64,000 nucleotides of DNA from Candolleomyces eurysporus (lineage: Eukaryota; Basidiomycota; Agaricomycetes; Agaricales; Psathyrellaceae): the NCBI GenBank assembly GCA_027579435.1, contig JANBPK010000743.1, positions 1-64,000 on the forward strand, in the 5' to 3' direction. Position 1 is the stretch's first letter. The number at the start of each line of letters is the position of its first letter. The notes below the pieces were generated by a model, which was not told where the DNA came from, searched no databases, and was given only the letters and a program-made list of their open reading frames with translations. The position numbers were made by a program, and so were the translations under genes. Of this stretch, positions 33,144 through 45,159 are shown piece by piece.

Positions 33144-34891
33144 CTGCGTTGGAAAGAGAAGAGAACCGTTCGATCAGCGGGTTCCAAGTGCAGCCGACTC
33201 GAACGACTGGAACCTCAGCCGGTGAGTGAGATTCCTTGCGACCCTTGCCTTTCGACGTAAGTTTCTTCAGTCATTCATCTCGTTGATGGGAAGGAAGATA
33301 TAAGGGCGAAAATTGCCAATATCGTGCAGTGAACGGCGGCCCGTCTCACTAACCGGACCAACTGCCCCGCAACAGCGTGGTCGTTTGCCATTGACGCTGA
33401 AGTTAACAGCTTTGACTTAACATAGCTAGTAGGCCCGCACGTCGTCTAATAGGCTGTTGACATGCAGCGACCTCTCGGTCGCTGGATCGGTGACAGACAG
33501 CGGCTTCGCTCATGGATAACTCAACTCTTCAGCGCAGTGGACCGTCCTGGGAAGAGGTAAAGAGGTAGGTGCCTGGAGGCAGAGGGGTTTTATTATTCTA
33601 GAGTTCGACGGCATGGCACTCATCAGTCGAGCAAGCGGCTCGTCCAGGAATTATCTATTAAGTAAGGCAGGATATAGCACACCTGACATACTTTCAATGA
33701 GTTGAGTGGAAACGAAGGAGGACTAGCAACGCACCACGTATCTCCACGTCCGACTCAAACCGCTAACAAACGTCTAGCCTTTCTTCGTCTTTTTACTCTC
33801 AACAAACAAGACTCGTTGCCTCACTGAGATAGAAGCTCAGTCAAGAGCACACAGGGAAAGCACGAAGGACTCACCGACTGGGTCATACTTGACCGCCGAT
33901 AACTTTGGTCCCTGCCTCAACCGCTGAGTGGTGTAAAAGAACCCTGTCTGGGCGGTCGAAATTAGTCGGACAATAAGCGTCCTACGAGAGGGAGGAAATC
34001 AGTACCAGGAGACAAAGAAATGAGGAAATATGGACTCATACCTTGCCTTGCCCTTGGCTGCCATCGTTGACGTCGACTGGCGGAAAGCACCCGCAGAGGT
34101 GGGGAAAATCCGGGCTGACTAATCGAAGCTTTTAGAAGCACACAGGTGCAAATAACATGACCGCGTTGCTTGCTCTTGATTGCTTTGGAAGCCGAAAGCA
34201 TCCCTGAACCCTCGACGACAATGGTAAGAAATGCTCTTCTCCGCCAAGTTCAAGAATCCTTGTACAATTCCTTGTACAATGTTCAAATTTCAGCGTCTGT
34301 AAGTGAAGTTCCCAAATTCTGTAAGTGAAGCTCCCAGCCCCGTCGCTGACGAATCAGCTACATCGTTACGCTTTTGGCGCGGCTATTGGGCAGTTTGGCG
34401 ACTACCGGCACAAACATGAGGACAACAGTCTGATAGGACGCGGTTTCCGGGAGGTCAAGGGAAAGATATTATTATTTCTCAGCTTTTCTTTCAGCTGTCC
34501 AAGGTTGACCAATCGGATATTCAATGGAGCGCCCTTGGAGTGTTCGAAGCTTGACCGTGTCGCCGACTGAGAACCTAATCTGTCTGGATTCCTCTCTAGT
34601 ATTATCGCGGGAAAATCGAACGGTACAGTATAAAATATGAACGGTCCTATGGCCGGGTTCTTGCTTCTTCAAAGTCCGAAGCTGAACGGCTTATGGCCAG
34701 ACCTTTCGGCAGCTCGTTGTACTCCCACTGAGACAGGCGCCAAACTCTGTCTTCTGGTCTTCCAACGATTCTTCTTCCCGAGTTCATGTCACATCGTGTT
34801 CCTCCGCGACTTCGCACTCCGCTCAACCCCCTCAGATAACATGGCCTTGGCCTGACTTGCTACCGAGAGGCGAGAGGCCGACTCACTCATC
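33144..34891. other. Gene-poor stretch upstream of the chitinase gene
   Basis: About 1.75 kb. Two segments recur upstream of the chitinase pseudogene: 34110-34170 (versus about 39850-39908) and 34605-34775 (versus about 40250-40410, AAATCGAACGGTACAGTAT...). The repeats show that the chitinase duplication carried over 900 bp of 5' flank. A small direct repeat (CTTGTACAAT twice, 34259-34279) is also present. No gene supported. Confidence 0.5.
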
Positions 34892-37438
34892 ATGCGTTCG
34901 AATTGCGTCCTGGTATCTCTGCTCTCTGTCGTATATGCAGGTCACAAGGCTGTTATCGCAGCTGACTGCCGGATTGAAATCGTCGGTCAACCCTATAGCA
35001 CTTGCTGGGACATTGCAACCGCAAATGGTATCACCACCGCTCAACTTTCAGCATTCAATCCTGGTTTGGATTGCTCCCTTCTTCAGCCTGGTAGGTGTAT
35101 ATACTCTCCCGCGGCCCACTTGCATGATTTTTCGGACCTCTTCTAGGGCAGAGGCTTTGCGTTTCGTCCGGAACGTTGCCTGATCTCTCTCCGAAACCCA
35201 ACCCTGACAGCTCTTGTGCTAGGGTAAGTGATACCAGACGGATTCGTCTCTTAATTGAGCTCACTCTCTCGTCAAAAGCACACAGTGCTCCCTGGAACCT
35301 GGTGCGCACTTATTGCAGAGCAGTATCATATTACCGTGGCCAACATTGAAGATTGGAATGTCAACACGTACAAGTGGAGAGGTGGGGACCTCGTCCTCCG
35401 CATAGCTCAAAAGCGAATGCTTGCTGATGGATAACATTCATGTTACTCACTAAGGGTGTAACAATCTCCAGGCTGGTGCCGTCATATGCGTCTCACCCGG
35501 CACTCCTCCCCCAATTCCGTGAGCACCTTGTCCCTCCCTTCTCTGACCATTTCGTACAGCTGGATATCCTAAACCTGATCCAGTATCAACCCCGATCTCC
35601 AATGTGGTCCTGAGAGCGCCGGAAATAAAACTTGTCCATTGAACGTGTGCTGTAGCGCGTCTGGATATTGCGGTTTAACCAACGAGTACTGTTTGCCTGC
35701 TCCGGTATGCTAATGTCCCCATTTCCTACTTTACTCACTGCCATGCGAACTTATCTCTGCTCTCAATCTAGAATGGCGATCCTTGGTACGACTTCCTCCT
35801 CATACTCCCGCACCACCGACATGGCGACTGACCCTAGCTCTCTTCAAGTATATCCAATTGCGGCATACCTACTTTACCATCCTGCGGAGGCGGCCAGCTC
35901 CGTCGAAAAGTCGGCTATTACGGCGGATGGGCAGCACAGAGAACGTGCAACACGCTCATACCGGCTCGACTCAACCTCGACGGAATCACAGACGTCATAT
36001 TTGCTTTTGGCTTGGTCTCGCCCTCCTTCCGAATGGGTACACCATCCAATTATCATTGCTCACGATGGACACAAGCTCACCAACTCATTTAGAACTCAAT
36101 TCATACGACCAACCTGTTCTACGCGAAGTAGTAGCTCTCAAATCCCGCTGGTCGAATCTCAGAGTAACGGTAGCCATCGGAGGATGGACGTATTCGACCG
36201 ATGATCCACATAGTACAACATTCTCGAAGATGCTCTCGACTCAAGCTAACAGGGCAACATTCATCGCTTCCGTTCAAGATCACATCAGGACGTATGGGTT
36301 GGACGGCATTGATATTGATTTCGAGTATCCCGCTGCGATGGAGAGGAATGGGCCAGAGGAAGGTTCGTCCGCGTGTCCGGTTTTCATTTTTACGTCCTTT
36401 TCACGCGTTGATAGATCGACCGAACTTTACTACTCTTTTGGGGGAACTACGAGCTGCTCTTGGGACGAGCAAGACGATCTCTGTTGGTACGTTGCTCGGT
36501 CAAGCCATTTCTTCTATATTGTCCGTGTCGTTCATCAGCATCGATTACTAGCTCTTCCCGCCAGTTACCACTACTTGCGCGGTTTCGAACCTGATAAAGT
36601 CGATGACCAGGTAGATTATATCAATCTCATGAGTGCGTCGTTCAGTATTTGTCCCCTCATTACTCATGTGATAACGACATCGAAGCTTACGACTACCACG
36701 GCCCTTGGGACCTCAAGCTCAGTGGCGATGACGGGACCGCGAAGCCACACACATCAAGTCTAGACATCCTCGACTCGATGAGATTGCTCAGGCGAGCCGG
36801 CGTTGACTTCAATAAACGTAAGATGGTTTGTTCCTTCCAGCGTTATAGCCTATGAGGCCGGGGAAGATTGACCACGACGATTTCGATTCCAGTGAACTTG
36901 GGCCTCGCTTGGTACGGACGAACTTATGCTGTTGGGACCTGCAAGGGTACAAGGTGCTTGGTACGTCGCATCTATTTACTCTGACTCTCATTTAGTTGCC
37001 CAAACCTCCATTGTATGGTGGGCGATCAACAGACGACTGGTGGTGGGACACCCGGACCTTGCACGGCTGACCCTAGCCTCAAATCGCAACTCGAGATCTG
37101 GCAGGAACTCTCGGAGGACAGAATCACGCCTACCCTCGATCAAGCGACCCAGACCTACTGGTACAACAACAACGTTCGTAGTGCTTTCTCTTTTGTCTGC
37201 AGTATCCCCCCATGACCCGTACAAGCTCTGACGAACTTTCACCTGGATCCAGAAAGGCGATTTTGTCACCTACGACGATGATAGGACATGGGAATATAAG
37301 ACCCAGATGGCCAGAGATCGATGCTTTGGTGGAACATTCATTTGGTCAGTCACGTATCTTGGCTTGGTCTACACTTCGGAGATCGTTGATTATCAGCATC
37401 CCCATTTCAGGTCGTTAGATCAGGGTGCAGTGCCATGA
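34892..37438 (+). CDS. Secreted chitinase, LysM-LysM-CBM18-GH18
   Basis: Fifteen exons: 34892-35090, 35147-35223, 35279-35381, 35455-35518, 35584-35704, 35772-35785 (14 nt), 35849-36036, 36093-36362, 36415-36486, 36552-36632, 36686-36817, 36893-36953, 36996-37173, 37253-37344, 37411-37438; 559 residues. Order: signal peptide; LysM 1 (about 28-72, TCWDIATANGITTAQLSAFN); LysM 2 (about 93-142, TWCALIAEQYHIT...WNVNTY); CBM18 hevein-type (about 152-183, NVCCSASGYCGLTNEYC); a NCGIPTLPSCGGG linker; GH18 from about 207 with RKVGYYGGWA, TVAIGGWTYS and the catalytic DGIDIDFEYP (proton donor Glu333), YDYHGPWD and LAWYGRTY. This is a subgroup-C type chitinase, a class known to resemble yeast killer-toxin alpha/beta chitinase subunits. 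It is short after GH18, ending about 6 residues past the IWSLDQ motif. Exon borders 6, 12 and 13 rest on domain continuity. Confidence 0.85.
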
Positions 37439-38586
37439 GTCAGGGACTGCATTAGTGCTCCTCAATTTCTTGGAACATCCCTTTCGTCAAATAGCGAGTG
37501 CTTATTGATGGACTTGATGAAGTTCTTGCCTCCGCTTTGGCCCCTCCTTACAGAACCCACATCCTTATTGCAGTCTCTGAGTCTCCTTGAGCCTGCATAT
37601 TCAGACATCTCATTTTCAAAAGTTTTGACAGCTCCTGAGGCATGTGAATCTGCAGGAAGACCCTACCCAGTCGAGTGTTGTCGGGTGCAGTCTCACCGTG
37701 TCAAGGAGAAATTTGGCCATTTCACGAAATCGAATACTAATATTGCGCCGTCACGATTGGACTGATACCAAGTACTTACTCAACACTGACACAGTTTATA
37801 AATGGTGCTACGGTGCGAAATATAGCTCTACATCCATTTGAATAAATATAAGAAGTGAGTATCAGGAGTCGCAACCTCCGAATTGTCCGATTTCTGCCCT
37901 GGAAAGTCGTTTTAACAGTACAAAAGGGTAGATATTCAAGTCTATTGCATCACATCAGCTACTCTTAGAACATTCCTGCCAACTCGGCAACACGAAGACC
38001 CTCACCGACCTCCTGCCCGTTCTTGTGGCCGGCTTTGCTGATACAGCAAATGGTGCAGTGCATGCAGGTAGCAACGTTCCCCCCGACACGTCCGGCCCCA
38101 GGGTATGGGTCCGAAATCTATTTCAGATGATCTGGGAACAGTTTCTAGTTGCACGTCTTGCCCGCAGCTGAAGGGAGACATCATCACTGACGCTGAGCCC
38201 GACACGTGAATTTCTACCACCACCGCCATCAGCGAGGGTCGAGACGCCGCTCTCCAAGCAGCGCGCATTCTGTACTGCTCGATGTTACAATGACGAAAAA
38301 TCGTGCACAGTTTACAAGTATGACGACATCAACCTCTCCACCAGTGCCTCCAACACTCAGCACTTGAGTACTATGAGTGACACTATCTTTTGTTCAACCA
38401 CCAATTGCACCAACCCGTGCACACGTCTTTCCAACTGCGAGAGGCGGTCGAACAACAACTTCTGTGCTACTCCTGGCACCAGGGGCCTTGATCTTCCCGT
38501 CTAGGTATACGGTAGACCCAGCACTCGAAGGTGAGGGTATTCCATACGGAGCAGGAAGCACACATTGGGTGGTTTGAAACTTGCTC
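37439..38586. other. Downstream flank of the chitinase, no supported gene
   Basis: The part to about 37860 is shared with the flank of the chitinase pseudogene (GTTTATAAATGG.GCTAC..., AGAATAAATATAAGAAGT). A frame at about 37998-38167 on the plus strand is open and protein-like (LTDLLPVLVAGFADTANGAV) but has no recognised start or partner exon. It might be a relic of a longer chitinase tail or of another gene. Confidence 0.4.
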
Positions 38587-38893
38587 CCGTCATAGTGACA
38601 TGATACGGACCATCCGAGGTAGCAATTAACGAGTGTGCTTTAGCGACTATTTCTTCTCGCGTTTCCAAATTCTCCAAGCATAACGACGAGACCCCATCAA
38701 TGCATTTGACCAATTTCTTTGCCGACTGGTTTACGGGCCCTTACGCCTGTCATAGTGATATGATCCAGGCGCTCTGATGCAACGATTTAACGATTGTACT
38801 ATCAGAACTATTCCCTTTCGCGTTGCAAATTCCCGTGAAGCATCACAGCAAAACCCCATACATGCACATGATCCGTTTCCTCTGTTTTTGACC
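38587..38893. repeat. Diverged tandem duplication, unit about 160 bp
   Basis: Two copies start at about 38590 (GTCATAGTGACATGAT) and 38749 (GTCATAGTGATATGAT). They share TTCGCGTT.CAAATTC, then AAGCATA/AGCATCACAGC..., AC(G)CCCCAT and a final CATGATC/GACCAATTTC block. In the minus direction the first copy forms part of a 70-codon open frame (38501-38713); the second is not open in the corresponding frame. Possibly duplicated exons of a dead gene. Confidence 0.45.
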
Positions 38894-40544
38894 CGCCTAC
38901 GGACCCTTTGTGATTTGAGCCGTATATGTAAAACAGGTGGATGAGAATCGTAATAGGATTTGACGGTGACTCATCGATTGCCCTGTCCCCTCGAAAGTCC
39001 AGGTAACGGCGCAGCCTTAACAAGTATACCAAGTGATGCAAAGTCTTTGGCCAAATTAAGCCTGGCACTTATGCCTGCCCTCTACTACTTTCCTATGTGC
39101 CAACCGTTTCACACTCACTTCTTTCGACTAGTCAAACTCACGGATGTCTATCAGGGGTTTTCGATTAATTATTGCCTTTTTGACATTAGGACAACGAAGT
39201 CGCAAGGTTTGAACTATCAGCAGGATCAAGTTATCCGCCAAATCAGGCTGGTCTTGCAACCCAGCAAACGGCGCAACCAGCTCGAGACGAGGGGAACCAT
39301 TGATGATCTTGGCATGGCACTCTGCGTTGGTCTGGAGACGTTTAGTATATATGGTATATATGAAGCCTGTGGCAAGCGGCGAGGCTGCGCAAGACAAGGA
39401 CCGAGGCATTTTGTATGGTTCTTGCCGTCCCCTTGTCTACGCTTCCATCTCACCTTACACTCGTGCCATTGCTACTTCCATCCAACCTGAACGTCTCCCA
39501 GTGAGAGCCGAAGACAGCTGCAGGTTCACGCTTGCAGTGCCTAGCACTGCTGCCCCAACGGAGAGGATAGTGCGGATCGAAAGCGACTGGCAACGGGTGA
39601 TCCCAAGTCAATGTGGCGGAGCTCTATCAAGCTGATGGCAGGCCCCGTGCGGTCCCCTGTACCAGTTACAGCAACCCCCTTAAGTAACCTAGGTGCATCA
39701 AAACGGGAGAAAAGAAAAGTGATGGCCCGTAAGTTTTGTTCCCCGAGGAGCCCTGGAACCTACTACATGACGGAAGCAGGTGTGTATAGACTCGTACTGT
39801 CGTGATTGCAACGGCCCTCAGGCTGAAAGTAATGATCGGATAATGTGCCTGCCTGACTAATCAAAGCTGCTTTACAACCAAACTGGTGCAAATAACGCGA
39901 CCGCGTTGNAGCAGAAGCGGCTTGTTCCCTTCTTCCCCCAGCCTCGAAAATCGTATCCAATATCCAACGCTCAACGCCTGCAAGTGAGCTTCTTGGCTGC
40001 TCCAGAAGGCTCGACTACGGTGCTAGTAGCTGCCGCATCGGTGTCGTGGTGCTTCCGACGCTGAGATCGGGCAGTCCGGCGATTACCACTGCATGCACGA
40101 GTCCAAGAGTCTGAAATCTGACAGGACCTAGTTCCGGAGAGGTCAAGGAGGGGTATCTTTGCCCTCAGCTTGCGTCTCAGACGTCCATGGGTGACCAATT
40201 GTATGTTCTATGTAGCGTACTTGAAGTTCGAGGTATGACATCCGTATCATTGCGGAAAAATCGAACGGTACAGTATGCGATATGAACGGTTCCGTGGCCG
40301 GATTCCTGCTTCTTCAAATTTCGAAGCCAGACGGCTCATGGCCAGACTTCTCAGGGGCTCATTCCGTGTCTGCTTAGGGGCGCCAAGCTCTGTCTTCTGG
40401 TCTTCCTATTCTTCTTGAGCTCATAATATGATATTGCGATGGTCCGTAGCTTCGCGTCACTCCACTCAGCTCGCTCGGAAAACCTCACTTCGGTTTGATT
40501 TGCTGACGAAACGCGAGATTCAAAGCGTAGGACTCACTCGCACC
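38894..40544. other. Gene-poor stretch between chitinase and its pseudogene
   Basis: Contains the duplicated chitinase 5' flank (from about 39730, with an ambiguous base at 39909) and a short piece (39365-39425) shared with 29790-29850. Open frames near 38960-39635 lie on both strands and have no recognised domain. Confidence 0.45.
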
Positions 40545-41849
40545 ATGCATTCAATTTGGCCCTTGATATCTCTGCTCCTGTCATTGTCCGAGTGTATGCA
40601 AGACAACGCTGATATCGCAATTGATCGCCAGGTTGAAACCGTCGAAAAACTAGATAACACTTGCTGGGACATTGCAAACGCAAATGGCACCACCATCGCT
40701 CAACTCTCGTCGTTCAATCCTGGGTTTGAATTATTCCCTTCCCCACGTGTTTCCTTCGGAACGTTGCCTGATCTCTCTTCGAAACCCAACTCTGATAGCT
40801 CTTGTGCTAGGGTAAGCCACATACAGGCCAGATTCTCCCCTTGATCGAGCTCACTCTCCTTTGAAAAGCACATGGTGGTCCCTGAAACAGTCCGGCTAAC
40901 CTTAACCTCGACGGTATCACAGACATCATCTTCGCTTTTGGTTTTGTCCAGTCGTCTTTAAATCCGCACGTACATCATCCATTTATCACTGCTCACGTCC
41001 AAAATACATCCACCCGATACTACGTATCCGCAGAGCTATACCAATCTGATGAGTACGTCGCCTGGAATTCGGCATCTAACACCATTCTGTTTCTTGACGA
41101 TGGGAGAAACCCTACATCTCAGCTTACGGCTATCATGACTATGGGAATCTCAACCTTACTGACTCTGGCGGAACCGCAAATCCAAGCACATCAAATCCGG
41201 ATATCCTCCACTCGATGAGATTGCACCGGTGTGCCGGCGTTGACTTCGATGAACGCGCGTTTGTTCCTTCTCGCTTGATGCACTTGTTGGCTCAGGATCA
41301 TTGATGAGCTCAATTCCAGTGAGCTTGAGTCTCACTTGGTACGGACGAACGTACGCCGTGCGGAGCTGCAAGGATACACGGCGCGTTGGTACGTCGCATG
41401 CACTCACTCTGACTCTCATTTTGTCGCTAGACCTCCATATTGATGGCGATGTCTGGTGGGCGACCAGCAGATGACTGTTGGTGGGATACCTGTGCTCTGT
41501 AAGAATGAATCTAGTCCCAAATCATAATTTGAGTCCTGGCAGGAACTTCTGGACAGGACCACGCCTAATTTCGATCAGGCGATCCAGACCAATAGTGTAG
41601 CAATAATATTCACATCGTCTTTTCTTTTCTTCTGCGGAGTTCCCAGAATTTGTAGAAACTCTGGCGAAGTTTCACCTGGATCCAGGAAGGCGATTTTATT
41701 GTATGCGGTGACGATAAGGACATTGGAGTACCAAACTCTATTTTGGTGGGACATTCGTTTGGTCAGTCGCCTAACTCGGCTAGGTCTATATTCCGGAGAT
41801 CGTTGATGCTGATAATCTCCGTTACAGGTCGTTGGATCAAGGAGTCATG
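40545..41849 (+). pseudogene. Internally deleted copy of the LysM/GH18 chitinase
   Basis: The copy starts at ATG 40545 with a signal-like N-terminus and one LysM (TCWDIANANGTTIAQLSSFN). Compared with the chitinase at 34892-37438 it then jumps, at about 40875, from the start of LysM 2 straight into the GH18 entry (LNLDGITDIIFAFGF), losing most of LysM 2 and all of CBM18. At about 41030 it jumps again over the segment with the catalytic DGxDxDxE motif to the YTNLMS region. Later exons (AYGYHDYGN-like, SLTWYGRTYAV, the WIQEGDFI block and the final SLDQGV) are recognisable to 41849 but contain frame changes. It cannot be catalytically active. Confidence 0.82.
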
Positions 41850-43804
41850 GTCCATTGCACTGTCACGGTGGAACTCTAAATACTGGTACAGTTTATAAAT
41901 AGCGCTACAGTGCCAAGCGTATTGGCGCTACGTCACTTTGGAATACACAACACACAAGTAGGTGTCCATAATATCAACTTGAAGACTTTCTGCATACAAA
42001 AAAAAAGCTATGTCCATTAGAATAAATATGAGAAGTCCAAAAAACTTGATTGAAATTCTTCGACATTGCGAGTTCCATCCCGATCGGCCTGTGCTTCACT
42101 TTTGTCTGCAATCAGCGCACCGCTTAGCTACATGTTGCGCTGTCGAAGAATATCACAGTATAAGCGCGCTACCACGGGAAACAGATGAAAAAACGTACTG
42201 TACTGCTCGGGATAGCCACGTCTGATAGTTTGATGTCAAGTAATATGATTAGAGCTGATCGACTGGGAGAATGAACTCTAACGTACTGTTGCGCGCATGT
42301 TGCCCGACACGCACTACCGGTGCAACATTTCGGATGGCTGGGACTGAATTTGCATCGGGAGCTATAGCATTCGACCTATGGGGCGCTCAGGCGTATAGTT
42401 CGGGAGAGGAAGCGTGGGGAACGACTGACAATTTCCTCTGGCTGCACAGTGAAATGCGTTCAATAATTAGGATGATAAAGGTAAAGAATTGAATCTGTCA
42501 CTGCGTACGTTTTCACAGAGGTGGTTGCACTGAGTGTAGTAAGTCAGGATGCTAACACAAAATCGCGTTAGACGGTAAGGAGCGTTGAGAATCGAGAAAT
42601 CGTACTGGCGCCGACGACACATGAGGCTTGCAGGAGGTTCGTAAAGAGTAGCCGGTGTGTTAGAGTGTGTCGATCAAACACTTGAGCTCTTCAGAGTGCT
42701 GGAGACCTCAAGACAATTTATACCTGCCTCTGTGTTTCATACTACAGCTCACTTACGTGCTTGACTCGTCCATTTTGTGCGATCACGGTCAGGGGAGACA
42801 CTACGCAACATTGTAGAATCGAACGGAGCACTTTCTGCCGGTAGCTGAAACCGACTGAAGACGTTAATGTTCATTTCTCGGGTACTGAGACGAATCAACC
42901 ATTTAGACAGCTTTATCGTGAGTACGCGGATACCCGCTGCTGTGACCGCAGCTGTTCCGCGATAGCTATTTCTCACTTGACGAGTATGTGTTTGAGGTAC
43001 CCTGACTGAACTTGAGTCGGGCATCGATGGCGTAGTTGCTTGAAATGTCGTAAAGCTCCGTCGAAGTTTGGAGACCCGGGAGATGATATTGGGTGCGATC
43101 TCCAACGCCACAAAGCGTCAAGGTGATAATCTTGATGATCATAATTGTAGCTTGAATCTTTTCATTTTCGGACTCACACTGATTCATAGAGGAACTTCTT
43201 CGTAGAAAGATCTCGCTACTTATGTATATGAATGTAGGCGAATGGTAGCGTTAGGCTGTACGAATTTCCAGTCCGCTCATTCTGGCTCATTACGTTCGCT
43301 CGTAAAAGCCGCGCTATTCCCAGAATCATTGATATCCAGAACCGCCTCGGTTAAGGTCATGGTTGTCGGCGCATCGGTCACTATGCTTCCGCATATCGTT
43401 TAAACCCTCCAACCGGATTGCTATAGTGACGGCCCGAGGCATCGAGCGCTACCTACCTATTCACGGCGTCTATCAGAAAAAGGCGCCGGTCGATCGGACA
43501 GTGAAGAAATACGGATACCTGGAGTTCATTTTATTCAGCAACGAGTCAAGGCTAAATGAAGCCTCTCAATGAGACCACCGTTTGTGCATATCGGCATATC
43601 CGTAAGCGCCCTACCCTGCAGCAATGTGCCGAGAATCTCATACATTTCCTCTAGTACCTACAACAAACAAAGAAAATTTGGGATTTACAAAGCTTCGGGC
43701 AGAATCGATTATCCAGCTCCGAGTTATGCTGGATGCGTACAACGAATTTCGAACGCATGCAGATAAAGTCCTTTCACTCCAATTGAATCTCTCCCCTCAC
43801 CTCC
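41850..43804. other. Gene-poor stretch of about 1.95 kb
   Basis: The first ~170 bp belong to the duplicated chitinase 3' flank. Elsewhere only short frames occur. A 74-codon minus-strand frame beginning at 43187 (hydrophobic IMIIKIITLTL) and a 120-codon overlapping frame (42749-43111) are the best candidates, but they lack family support. Confidence 0.4.
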
Positions 43805-44464
43805 CTAGGCTGGACCCGTCTTGACTGGCCGCTGTATGGAAACCTTGCTCGTTGAGGGACCGTAGGGGTCGAACGTAATCTTGCTGACGTCTCCTTGCTT
43901 CCGATTCTGGATGCGTCTTTTGACTGTGCGGGTCCTCTTCTTCTTTACTGTCTTCTTCGGAGCTGCGTCTAACATGATCAACCCATTAACCACGCTATCC
44001 TGCGAAGGAGTGTAGCAGTACTCACCAGCAGAATCGCAGTCGTTTTTCGAGTCACCCTCAAGGTCCAGAGCCTTCATCATCTGCTTCGAGCTCACCAGCC
44101 TACCACAGCAGGGGCAAGAGAAAAGCCTCTTTGAACCGGTCCCATCCCCTCCTCTTTGCTTGCTCAGAGTGGTATTCCCGTCGTCCAGAACTTCCTTCCA
44201 ATACTCCTTCCTGACTCTGGCGACAAGTTGTGCCCGCTGAGCTTCTTCTGACCCCGCCTTCTCTGCCGAATCTGGGTATTTCTCAAGAGCACGCTCGAAT
44301 GAAGGGAGGGCTTGTGCGGCCTCGACGAAGCCGGCGATGCGAATGTAAGCGCAGATAAGATTGGTTAACGGGATTGCGCAGTTGCTCGTGGGATTGCGGG
44401 AATCGTAGGCGACCTTGATAGAAGAACACACTTCAGAGATGGCGAGTTCGAGATTGGTGCGCAT
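43805..44464 (-). CDS. Small CPCCG-motif protein of unknown function, copy 2
   Basis: Two exons, 44026-44464 and 43805-43968; 200 residues. It starts MRTNLELAISEV. It has a TPR-like SFERALEKYPDSAEK stretch, the Cys motif LFSCPCCGRLVSSKQMMKAL (about residues 115-134), then a basic tail (KKKRTRTVKRR) and FDPYGPSTSKVSI, matching copy 1 in order and intron position. The intron is 57 nt with no in-frame stop, so unspliced RNA would give an insertion rather than a truncation. Role unknown. Confidence 0.75.
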   Translation of the reverse strand: MRTNLELAISEVCSSIKVAYDSRNPTSNCAIPLTNLICAYIRIAGFVEAAQALPSFERALEKYPDSAEKAGSEEAQRAQLVARVRKEYWKEVLDDGNTTLSKQRGGDGTGSKRLFSCPCCGRLVSSKQMMKALDLEGDSKNDCDSAGEYCYTPSQDSVVNGLIMLDAAPKKTVKKKRTRTVKRRIQNRKQGDVSKITFDPYGPSTSKVSIQRPVKTGPA

Positions 44465-44560
44465 TATGAAGGTCGCTAGAAGGAGGGGGGGGAGGAAAGT
44501 TTAATGGACGACAGCAGAAAGGGGAGCTTTGAGTGGGCTGGCGACTGTTGGGGTCCTCGG

Positions 44561-44571
44561 CATATTTATAC
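44561..44571 (-). promoter_or_regulatory. Putative TATA box of CPCCG copy 2
   Basis: Minus strand reads TATAAATATG, a near-consensus TATA element, about 100 bp upstream of the ATG at 44464. A related ATAAATA occurs at a comparable distance before copy 1 (about 22264). Confidence 0.5.
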
Positions 44572-45159
44572 CCTATTGTACCTCCTAATGACGACAGAAT
44601 ACAATCAAAGAAGACTACAAAGGTCGACGGCTCGTTATCTCAAAGGCAGAACAAAGGCGCCAACGTGAGATGTTCCTGATCACCTGCTTCATTTCTTTGA
44701 AAGGATCAAAGAAAGTCAAGCGTCATGTTCTTTCAGTGACAGGCTTTGGCTTTTGAACGCCACATGTATTGTTCCCCATACCTGGAGAGATTCTGAAGAG
44801 TAAGGAGTTGGTTGACTAGCTAAGAGATAACGACGCTCCATGGTGCACTTTGCTATTTCTGACGCCATCCGCTCCAGAATTCAAGACTGCGCAGGTACAA
44901 GGCTGACTTCGGGTATCAAATCATTGCCCCCGGGCCGTCCACGAAGAGGCAAGGAGCCGTCAACAGGTTCTGAGCCGAATTTCCACAGGTAATAGGTGCT
45001 TCAGCACCTTGCACTAGGAGACGAACGACAAGGTATATTCATTTTTGCTTCACCTATATACCCTGAAATCAAATCCTCTCTCGTCAAGTGATGGCTCCTG
45101 TCGCCTATTAATGTACAATTCGAGATTAGAGACCCATCGATTGAACGTAGTGGCATCCT
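44572..45159. other. Intergenic between CPCCG copy 2 and the GH15 gene
   Basis: About 590 bp with no supported gene; it holds the 3' flank of the GH15 gene and the distal promoter of CPCCG copy 2. Confidence 0.5.

Noticed and set aside
42749..43187. Possible small secreted protein on the minus strand
   Set aside because: A hydrophobic start (IMIIKIITLTL) is present but the rest shifts frame without clear splice sites; insufficient to call.
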